A stretch of DNA of 64,000 bases, from contig NZ_WIQU01000016.1 in assembly GCF_015732285.1 (NCBI RefSeq), positions 62,001 through 126,000 on the forward strand, in the 5' to 3' direction. Each line of letters begins with the position of its first letter. Within the stretch, counting starts at the first letter, position 1. A model generated the notes under the pieces. The model saw only the letters and a list, made by a program, of their open reading frames with translations. It did no database searches and had not been told where the DNA came from. Positions 57,287 through 64,000 of the stretch are shown here, piece by piece. A program made the translations under genes and the position numbers. Source of the DNA: Pectinatus frisingensis (lineage in GTDB: Bacteria > Bacillota > Negativicutes > Selenomonadales > Selenomonadaceae).

Positions 57287-58759
57287 GTGAGTGTTTATCA
57301 GGATACAGATGAAGTTGAAATAAGAGAAAGAAGACTTGATTCTATTCTTTCTTATAAAGGTGATGCTAAAACCCTTGACATACAGTCAAAAAATAGGAAG
57401 ATAAATTGTCCAGGCAGTTACTATAATCAGTGCAGTCAATGTGCTGAAGGCTGCGCCGAAACAATAACCTATCATGTTATTGATGCGGCAGTGATCAGCC
57501 ATGCACCGATTGGCTGCAGTATAGGAGTATCGTCACGTCATATTTTAGGCCGTGCGGTTGCTAAAGATCGTGGATTGCCTGAACATAATGTGCATATGAT
57601 CAGCAGTAACATTGATGAGGAAGATACTGTTTACGGAGCTTCTAAAAAATTATTTGAGGCAATATATGAGGCTGATCACCGGTTCAAGCCAAAAACAATT
57701 TTTATTCAGGCTTCGTGTGCTTCTGGAATTATTGGGGAGGATATGGAAGGCATTGCGAAGGAGGCAGAAAATAAACTTCATTATCCGATTATTCCTGTGT
57801 ATTGTGAAGGCTTTAAATCAAACATATGGTCAACTGGTTTTGATGCAGCATATCATTCAATTTTGAGGAAATTAGTTAAACCGGCGAAAAAAAAACATCA
57901 GGATTTGGTCAATATATTTAATTTTGCAGGTTCAAACACATTTATTCCGTTTTTACATAAATTGAATTTAAAGGTAAATTATCTGATACCAATGGCAACA
58001 TTGAAACAAATTGAGACATTGACAGAAGCTGCATGCACAGCTCATATTTGTGAAACATTGGCTACATATATAGCCGCAGCGCTGGAGGAACAATATGGCG
58101 TACCTGAAGTTAAAGAACCAGCCCCATTTGGTATTGACTGGACAGACAACTGGATAAGGGAAATAGCAAAATATACTGATCGGTCGGAATTGGCAGAAGA
58201 AGTTATTGCAAAGGAACATATAAGGATACTGCCGGAATTGATAAAACTAAGAGGGCAGTTAAAAGGAAAAACAGTTTATGTATTATCAGGAGATGCTTTT
58301 GCCCATAATCTGGCTAATATTGCTAAAGATTTGGACCTGAAGATAATTGGATTGACAACATTGCACCATGATCTGCATTTTGAAACTGACCAGCAACCCG
58401 ATACACTGGGAGCACTTATTAAAAGCAATGGCAACATAAAAAATGTAACGATATGCAATAAGCAACCATATCGCATGATCAAGTTATTGCAGGATCTTAA
58501 GCCTGATATATTGATAGTGCGGCATCCTAATCTGGCGCCTATTGGAATGAAGCTAGGAATACCTACTTTAAGTGAGGGCGATGGTAATTACAGCATTGGT
58601 TATGATGGTGTATTAAAATTTGGCCGGCGGTTGTTGGAATTATTGGCAGCTAAAAAATTATTCAGCAATATTGCGGTACATGCTAAACTGCCCTACAGCA
58701 AATGGTGGAGAGAAAATGACATTAGCAATTTTGACATTAATGAGGGTAATGAATTATGA
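57287..58759 (+). CDS. NifD-like nitrogenase component I alpha subunit (D1)
   Basis: 490 aa from a GTG (AGGAG upstream). P-cluster-type ligands are C52 (CAEG), C77 (HAPIGC) and C144 (ASCASGIIGED), with NifD-like 25-residue spacing between the first two. C255 in HICETLATYIAAALEEQYGVP aligns with the FeMoco cysteine of NifD. The FeMoco histidine is not evident: the stretch before GYDGVLKFG reads LSEGDGNYSI. Extra N-terminal cysteines are C41, C49 and C56. The pattern fits the methylthio-alkane reductase side of the nitrogenase superfamily better than N2-fixing enzymes. Its stop overlaps the NifK-like start. Confidence 0.9.
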   Translation: MSVYQDTDEVEIRERRLDSILSYKGDAKTLDIQSKNRKINCPGSYYNQCSQCAEGCAETITYHVIDAAVISHAPIGCSIGVSSRHILGRAVAKDRGLPEHNVHMISSNIDEEDTVYGASKKLFEAIYEADHRFKPKTIFIQASCASGIIGEDMEGIAKEAENKLHYPIIPVYCEGFKSNIWSTGFDAAYHSILRKLVKPAKKKHQDLVNIFNFAGSNTFIPFLHKLNLKVNYLIPMATLKQIETLTEAACTAHICETLATYIAAALEEQYGVPEVKEPAPFGIDWTDNWIREIAKYTDRSELAEEVIAKEHIRILPELIKLRGQLKGKTVYVLSGDAFAHNLANIAKDLDLKIIGLTTLHHDLHFETDQQPDTLGALIKSNGNIKNVTICNKQPYRMIKLLQDLKPDILIVRHPNLAPIGMKLGIPTLSEGDGNYSIGYDGVLKFGRRLLELLAAKKLFSNIAVHAKLPYSKWWRENDISNFDINEGNEL

Positions 58760-60105
58760 GTACAATAATTGAACAGCCACGCCATGGCTGCGCTTTAAGC
58801 GCTCAGCAAACTGTATTGGCGATTCCTCGTGCGATGCCTATTGTCCATGCCGGACCAGGATGTGCTTCTAAATCATTTGGCTTTGCAGCTACTGGCGCTG
58901 GATTTCAAGGTGAAGGTTATGCTGGTGGATCCCATATATCATCTACGAATACGGGAGAACAAGAAGTTATTTTTGGCGGCGAATCTAGTTTGGATAAAGA
59001 AATAAAAGGGGCACTGCAAATTTTAGATGGTGACATGTTTGTTGTATTAACGGGATGCACATCTGATATTGTAGGTGATGATTCGCAATCTATAGCTGAA
59101 AAATATGCAGCTGAAGGATATCCGGTAGTGGGAACAGAAACAGCAGGATTCAAGGGAAATAGCTACTATGGACATGAAATAGTAATAAAAGCTATTATTG
59201 AACAATTTGTAGGAAAGGTAATACCAAAGGTGCGGCGCGGTTTAGTAAATGTGTTTGCGACAGTTCCTTTCCAAGATCCCTTTTGGCGGGGAGATTTGGA
59301 AGAAATCAAGCGCATTTTAACAAAAATAGGTCTCGAGGTAAATATTTTGTTCGGTAACGAATCTGCGGGAGTCAGTGAATGGCAGGATATCCCCAATGCG
59401 CAGTTCAATTTATTAGTATCCCCTTCCACTGGCACTGAGGTAGTAAAGCTTTTGGAAGAGAAATATCAGACACCATATCTGCAATATCCTATATTGCCAG
59501 TCGGTGGCGCTGAAACAAGCAGATTTTTGCGTGAGATATCGGTATTTGCTGGATTATCTGCTGTAAGAACTGAGAAGGTTATAAAAGAAGAAGAAAAGCG
59601 TTTTTATGATTACTTAGTTTCTGTATCAGATTTTATCGGCGAATATTGGAATAATCTACCAATTGATCTATATACTGTCGGTGACAGTATATATGCACCA
59701 GGTGTCAGTTCCTTTTTGGTAAATGAACTGGGGCTTGAACCTAAGGGCATTTATTTGACTGATGAACCAAAAGAAGATTGGCAGACAGTTATAACTGATG
59801 CTTTAGCTGAACGTGATACCAGATTAAAAACATCATTGGTTTTTGAGAATGACGGCGGAAGTGTTGAAGCTGATATACGGCAAAAGTCAGATAGAACCAG
59901 ACATTCAATTATTTTAGGCAGCTCTTGGGAAAAATTTCTTGCACTGGATATTGGTAGTCTTTATGCCTACCTCAGTTTGCCGCTTGATGAAACAGTTATT
60001 TTAAATAATTCCTATGTTGGTTATAATGGCGGACTACGCCTTATCGAAGAAGTATATTCGGCGGTATTTAAATGCAGGCCTGCAACAGCAAGATCAATTT
60101 ATTGA
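58756..60105 (+). CDS. NifK-like nitrogenase component I beta subunit
   Basis: 449 aa. It lacks the long N-terminal extension of NifK. The three P-cluster cysteines are there: C12 (RHGCALSAQQT), C36 (HAGPGC) and C101 (TGCTSDIVGDD). The rest follows the component I fold, including the LVSPSTGTEV, PILPVGGAETSRFL and GYNGGLRLIEE segments. It overlaps the D1 stop by 4 bp, so D1 and K form a coupled heterodimer. All six P-cluster-type ligands of the pair are thus kept. Confidence 0.9.
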   Translation: MSTIIEQPRHGCALSAQQTVLAIPRAMPIVHAGPGCASKSFGFAATGAGFQGEGYAGGSHISSTNTGEQEVIFGGESSLDKEIKGALQILDGDMFVVLTGCTSDIVGDDSQSIAEKYAAEGYPVVGTETAGFKGNSYYGHEIVIKAIIEQFVGKVIPKVRRGLVNVFATVPFQDPFWRGDLEEIKRILTKIGLEVNILFGNESAGVSEWQDIPNAQFNLLVSPSTGTEVVKLLEEKYQTPYLQYPILPVGGAETSRFLREISVFAGLSAVRTEKVIKEEEKRFYDYLVSVSDFIGEYWNNLPIDLYTVGDSIYAPGVSSFLVNELGLEPKGIYLTDEPKEDWQTVITDALAERDTRLKTSLVFENDGGSVEADIRQKSDRTRHSIILGSSWEKFLALDIGSLYAYLSLPLDETVILNNSYVGYNGGLRLIEEVYSAVFKCRPATARSIY

Positions 60106-60182
60106 TACTGCTTGAAACAAAAGGCATATTATGCTTCACTGATAAAATTCAAATAAAAATTTTTTTAGAAAGGAAGATTTAT

Positions 60183-61346
60183 ATGACAAAAGATCGAATG
60201 TGCGGGATCAATACAGTATTAATACATGGAGGCATAGATGGTGATAAGCAGACGGGAGCAGTAAATGTGCCGATTTATCAGACTTCTACCTACAAACAAA
60301 TACACTTGGGAAAAACTACCGGGTATGAATATTCACGTACAGGTAATCCGACAAGAGAAGCATTGGAAAAGCTTATCGCGCAGCTGGAAAATGGTAAATA
60401 CGGATTGGCATTTGCCTCTGGTATGGCAGCTATAGCCGCTGCGTTTACGCTGTTCTCAACAGGTGATAAAATTTTGATTTCGAGAAATGTCTATGGGGGG
60501 ACTTTTCGTATTCTAGATAAAATTTTTTGTCATTTCGGTATAACATACGAAATCATTGATACCGGAAATATTGCAGAAATAGAAACAAATATAACTGAAA
60601 ATGTTAAAGCAATTTTGATAGAAACACCGACTAACCCTTTAATGGAAGTAACGGATATAGCCGCTGTAACTAAGATAGCTAAGAAGTACAATGTGCTGAC
60701 GATCGTAGATAACACCTTTATGTCACCATATCTGCAGAGACCATTAACACTGGGAGCAGATATAGTACTGCATAGTGCTACGAAATATTTGGGAGGTCAT
60801 AGTGATCTTATCGCTGGAATAGTAGTGGTAAATGATGAAGAGTTGGCACAAAAATTATATTTTATCCAAAATTCTACAGGGGGAATTTTATCACCCAATG
60901 ATTCGTTTTTGCTCATAAGAGGTATAAAGACACTGGGCGTGAGGATAGAACGTCATCAGGAAAATGCAGGAAAGCTTGCCAAATGGCTGCAAACACAAGA
61001 CTGGGTAACAAAAGTGTACTATCCTGGACTGCCGGATCATCCCGGATATAAGACTCAGCTTGAACAGGCTGATGGTGCAGGCGGCATGCTTTCCTTTGAA
61101 ATAAAAGAAGGATATAACTATGAAGCATTTTTAGATAATTTAAAAATAATAACACTTGCAGAAAGCCTTGGTGGAGTTGAATCACTTATTTGCCAGCCGT
61201 CATCAATGACACACGCAGCTATACCGCCGGAAATACGAAAGCGTATTGGCATCACAGATAAATTGCTTCGCTTGTCGGTTGGTATTGAAAATTATGATGA
61301 TCTGGCTGCAGATATAGAACAGGCAGCTAAGAAAGCGGGGGAATAG
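60183..61346 (+). CDS. Cystathionine gamma-lyase/beta-lyase-type PLP enzyme (MccB-like)
   Basis: 387 aa from the ATG at 60183 (AAGGAAG upstream). Typical Cys/Met PLP enzyme with NTVLIHGGIDGDKQTGAVNV, YEYSRTGNPTR, the FASGMAA turn, YGGTFR, ETPTNPLMEVTDI and the PLP lysine in SATKYLGGHSDLIAG. Paired with the MccA-like gene it fits the reverse transsulfuration pair mccA-mccB, where cystathionine is split to cysteine. Homocysteine gamma-lyase or cystathionine beta-lyase activity is also possible. It follows the NifK-like gene by 77 bp. Confidence 0.85.
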   Translation: MTKDRMCGINTVLIHGGIDGDKQTGAVNVPIYQTSTYKQIHLGKTTGYEYSRTGNPTREALEKLIAQLENGKYGLAFASGMAAIAAAFTLFSTGDKILISRNVYGGTFRILDKIFCHFGITYEIIDTGNIAEIETNITENVKAILIETPTNPLMEVTDIAAVTKIAKKYNVLTIVDNTFMSPYLQRPLTLGADIVLHSATKYLGGHSDLIAGIVVVNDEELAQKLYFIQNSTGGILSPNDSFLLIRGIKTLGVRIERHQENAGKLAKWLQTQDWVTKVYYPGLPDHPGYKTQLEQADGAGGMLSFEIKEGYNYEAFLDNLKIITLAESLGGVESLICQPSSMTHAAIPPEIRKRIGITDKLLRLSVGIENYDDLAADIEQAAKKAGE

Positions 61347-61348
61347 TG

Positions 61349-62260
61349 ATGAAATACTATAATGGAATTCATTCATTGATAGGAAAAACACCGCTTCTTA
61401 AGCTGAATAATATAGGTCTGCCTCCCAATATCAACGTTTTTGCCAAGCTGGAGTTTTATAATCCAGGCGGCAGTGTAAAGGATCGTATCGGAGTGTTTAT
61501 GCTGAACGCTATGGAAAAAAGAGGAGATATAAAACCCGGAGCTACGATCATAGAAGCAACAGCAGGAAACACCGGTATTGGGATAGCGCTTGCAGCATTA
61601 AATAAAGGATATAAGGTCATATTTGTAGTGCCTGAAAAGTTTTCTGTCGAAAAACAATGCCTGATGAGAGCACTTGGGGCAGAGATCATAAATACGCCGC
61701 GTGAAGGTGGAATGCTTGGAGCAAAAGAAACAGCATTTGAAATAAAATCAACTATATCAAATGCCGTTTCCTTTAATCAATTTGATAATCTGGATAATAC
61801 GCGGACTCATTATGAAACGACCGGTGTAGAAATTTATAATGATTTGGACGGGGAAATAGATTATTTTGTAGCTGGTGCCGGCAGCGGAGGCACATATACA
61901 GGGTCTGCACGTTATTTAAAAGAGAAGAAACCTGAGATAAAAGGAATACTGGCAGATCCTATTGGGTCGACACTTGGCGGCGGTGAACACAGTGATTATG
62001 ACATTGAAGGAATAGGAAATGATTTTGTACCGGCAACAATGGATTTAAAGCTTGTTGACAAGGTTATCAAAATTTCTGATCAGGAAGCTTTGGACGGAGT
62101 GCAGCTACTGGCCAAACATGAAGGTATATTTGTAGGGACATCATCAGGGGCAGCGTTGTCAGCTGTATTGAAGTTAACTAAACAAATCGATAAAGGCAAT
62201 ATTGCAGTTATATTTCCTGACCGTGGTGATCGTTACTTCAGCAAAAAGATATACGGATAG
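61349..62260 (+). CDS. Cysteine synthase/cystathionine beta-synthase-type PLP enzyme (MccA-like)
   Basis: 303 aa, starting at the ATG directly after a GTG. Fold-type II: PLP lysine in NPGGSVKDRI, the EATAGNTGIGIA loop, AGAGSGGTYTG and GTSSGAALSA. The EATAGNTG form (rather than EPTSGNTG) points to MccA/CBS-like enzymes that condense O-acetylserine or serine with homocysteine. It almost touches the MccB-like gene, so the two act together to move sulphur from homocysteine to cysteine. It ends next to a small unknown gene. Confidence 0.87.
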   Translation: MKYYNGIHSLIGKTPLLKLNNIGLPPNINVFAKLEFYNPGGSVKDRIGVFMLNAMEKRGDIKPGATIIEATAGNTGIGIALAALNKGYKVIFVVPEKFSVEKQCLMRALGAEIINTPREGGMLGAKETAFEIKSTISNAVSFNQFDNLDNTRTHYETTGVEIYNDLDGEIDYFVAGAGSGGTYTGSARYLKEKKPEIKGILADPIGSTLGGGEHSDYDIEGIGNDFVPATMDLKLVDKVIKISDQEALDGVQLLAKHEGIFVGTSSGAALSAVLKLTKQIDKGNIAVIFPDRGDRYFSKKIYG

Positions 62261-62263
62261 GTG

Positions 62264-62563
62264 ATGATATTTTTGACATTTATTGAAATCCATAATCTGG
62301 GGAAATGGCTTAAAAAATTTAGGTTATTAAAAACAATAAATAATACCAAATTCATGGGGGTAATTAGCTTTTACAGTGAGAATAACCCGGTTTTTACAAT
62401 AGAAGTTAATAAGTTGAATGAACATGGCAATAATGTAGTGGCCATCAATGGGAAAGAGATAATAAATTTCTCCATAGGACAAAAAGGATGTCAAATTATG
62501 GGTAAAATACTTAAAATATTATTTTTTGCTGATATTAGATTAATCGGGATAAATGAATTATAA
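62264..62563 (+). CDS. Small protein of unknown function in the nitrogenase-like operon
   Basis: 99 aa (GTG at 62261 or ATG at 62264), beginning right after the MccA-like stop. I do not recognise it. It has a hydrophobic start (MIFLTFIEI), a polar middle with FTIEVNKLNEHGNN and VVAINGKEIINFS, and one cysteine (KGCQIMG). No cofactor motif is visible. Position between mccA-like and the second NifD-like gene suggests a role with one of them, but it may be unrelated. Confidence 0.5.
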   Translation: MIFLTFIEIHNLGKWLKKFRLLKTINNTKFMGVISFYSENNPVFTIEVNKLNEHGNNVVAINGKEIINFSIGQKGCQIMGKILKILFFADIRLIGINEL

Positions 62564-62625
62564 AATTTAATTGTGATAGCTGAATTATTCCAGCAGCGTA
62601 ATCAGATAGGAGGCTTTTTTAATTT

Positions 62626-64000
62626 ATGAAAGAAAAAATTAATCTTGACATGCCGGAAGTGCAGCCTCGTGAACAGCGCTTAGGCACAATCATTGCTTGG
62701 GATGGCGATATAGATGAACTGCATCGTCAATCGGATTTTATTGGCAGGGCAGGCTGTGACAGAAATGCTGCCTGCAAGTTATGTGAGTTGCGGGGACCAT
62801 TTTCGCAGGGATCAGTATGCAGTGAGCAGATGGTCGAATGCCAGGCAGGTAATGTTCGTGATGCTGTTTTGATCCAGCATGCACCGATAGGCTGCGGTGC
62901 CGGACAAGTACCATACAATTCCATTTATCGCAATGGACTTGCGATGCGCGGACATAAAGTAGAAAACATCCGGATAATAAATACCAATCTTAGTGAGGAC
63001 GATGTAGTTTTCGGTGCTGCTGATAAACTGCGCATGGCAATTGATGATGCATGGACACGTTATAAGCCTAAAGCCATATTTATCGCTACATCCTGTGCTA
63101 CTGGCATCATTGGTGAAGATGTAGACAGTATTGCCAGAGAAAAACAGGAAGAGCTGAATATTCCGGTAATACCGATGGCTTGTGAGGGATTTCGTTCAAA
63201 GCATTGGAGTACAGGCTTTGATGCTACACAGCATGGCATTTTGCGTCAAATAGTCAATAACCATCCACATAAACAGGAAGATTTAGTTAATGTCATAAAT
63301 CTTTGGGGTTCTGATGTATTTACACCAATGTTGGCCAATCTGAATCTAAGAGTGAACTACGTGATTGATTTAGCTTCTGTTGATGATCTGGCAAGAATGT
63401 CTGAAGCTGCAGCAACGGTCGGATTTTGTTATACTTTATCGTCATATTTGGCTGCGGCTCTTGAAGAACATTTTGGTGTTCCTGAAGTTAAGGCACCTAT
63501 GCCATACGGATTTGCCGGGACGGATGCATGGCTGAGAGAATTGGCGCGGATTACTCACAGAGAAGAACTGGCCGAAAAATATATCAAAGCGGAACACGCC
63601 AGGGTCCACCCGCGTATTGCAGAATTAAAGAAAAAATTAAAGGGCGTAAAAGGATATGTGGCTACGGGTTCAGCATATTCACATGGACTCATTCAAGTAC
63701 TGAGAGAATTGGAAGTAAAAGTAAATGGCTCACTGGTTTTTCATCATGACCCTGTTTATGACAGCGGAGATGAACAGGAAGATTCATTAGGACATTTATT
63801 AAAACATTACGGTAATGTAGAAAATTTTCACGTCAGCAATCGTCAACAGTATCAATTGTACGCTTTTCTGCAAAAAGTGCATCCGGATTTTATGCTGATC
63901 CGCCACAATGGACTGGCACCTTTAGCGTCAAGGCTCGGTATACCGGCAGCTCCATTAGGTGATGAACATATAGCTATTGGTTATCAAGGTATTATCAATT
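62626..64000 (+). CDS. Second NifD-like nitrogenase component I subunit (D2), 3' end outside window
   Basis: 458 codons visible, ATG at 62626 with AGGAGG upstream, and no stop before the edge. Ligand cysteines in NifD-like spacing: C65 (SVCSEQ), C90 (HAPIGC) and C157 (TSCATGIIGED), plus C268 (GFCYTLSSYLAAALEEHFGVP) at the FeMoco-cysteine position. An extra cluster C44-x5-C50-x2-C53 lies before them. Near the edge it reads GDEHIAIGYQG, with a histidine absent from D1. It is clearly a paralogue of D1 (WSTGFDA, GTDAWLRELA) but far diverged. A second K subunit presumably follows outside the window. Confidence 0.9.
   Translation, partial: MKEKINLDMPEVQPREQRLGTIIAWDGDIDELHRQSDFIGRAGCDRNAACKLCELRGPFSQGSVCSEQMVECQAGNVRDAVLIQHAPIGCGAGQVPYNSIYRNGLAMRGHKVENIRIINTNLSEDDVVFGAADKLRMAIDDAWTRYKPKAIFIATSCATGIIGEDVDSIAREKQEELNIPVIPMACEGFRSKHWSTGFDATQHGILRQIVNNHPHKQEDLVNVINLWGSDVFTPMLANLNLRVNYVIDLASVDDLARMSEAAATVGFCYTLSSYLAAALEEHFGVPEVKAPMPYGFAGTDAWLRELARITHREELAEKYIKAEHARVHPRIAELKKKLKGVKGYVATGSAYSHGLIQVLRELEVKVNGSLVFHHDPVYDSGDEQEDSLGHLLKHYGNVENFHVSNRQQYQLYAFLQKVHPDFMLIRHNGLAPLASRLGIPAAPLGDEHIAIGYQGIIN

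Overview
The window looks like chromosome of a low-GC, anaerobic Firmicute, most likely of the Negativicutes (Selenomonas/Pectinatus/Propionispira relatives). The grounds are roughly 35% GC, strong AGGAGG-type ribosome sites, a BofA-family gene, PAS-GGDEF-HD-GYP signalling, bacteriohemerythrin, and oxygen-sensitive enzymes (glycyl radical, radical SAM, nitrogenase-like). The genus is an inference; no rRNA or tRNA gene is visible.

Layout. 0-6.8 kb: housekeeping genes: the 3' part of mutS, mutL, an RsmJ-like methyltransferase, then bofA, recR, ybaB, a bacteriohemerythrin and a CBS protein on the minus strand. 6.8-19.8 kb: an accessory and partly decaying zone with a secreted alpha/beta hydrolase, DUF805, DUF1848 and DUF6765 proteins, a large c-di-GMP sensor, a YfbU gene, and remnants of rpiA, a LUD protein, a helicase-type DUF2726 nuclease and an alpha/beta hydrolase. 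A 5' fragment of a class IIC group II intron lies just behind an intrinsic terminator. 20.2-24.8 kb: alpha-glucoside PTS, 6-phospho-alpha-glucosidase and an RpiR regulator. 25.3-32.6 kb: a horizontally acquired, higher-GC type I restriction-modification operon in the order half-S, R, S, Fic, M.

33-64 kb is an organosulfur region. A GntR regulator precedes taurine-pyruvate aminotransferase, two sulfonate-type ABC transporters, and isethionate sulfite-lyase (glycyl radical enzyme) with its activase. The substrate residues of the lyase match the known enzyme with a constant numbering offset. Then come iscS-mnmA, a Cys/Met PLP enzyme with a consensus promoter and an attenuator-like leader, and an AmmeMemoRadiSam pair. 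The last part is a nitrogenase-like cluster: NifX-like, NifB, NifH, a four-gene ABC importer of the sulfonate/nitrate family, NifD-like, NifK-like, MccB- and MccA-type transsulfuration enzymes, and a second, divergent NifD-like gene that runs off the window.

How it may work together (inference): the importers bring in sulfonates and perhaps thioethers or other organosulfur compounds. The Tpa/IslA route releases sulfite from C2 sulfonates. The NifBHDK-like system, related to methylthio-alkane reductase rather than N2 fixation, may reductively cleave C-S bonds, and the PLP enzymes move the sulfur into homocysteine or cysteine. All six P-cluster-type cysteines and the FeMoco-type cysteine are kept, while the NifD FeMoco histidine context is not and no nifEN is seen. 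This two-component-I cluster is the best candidate in the window for an undescribed system.
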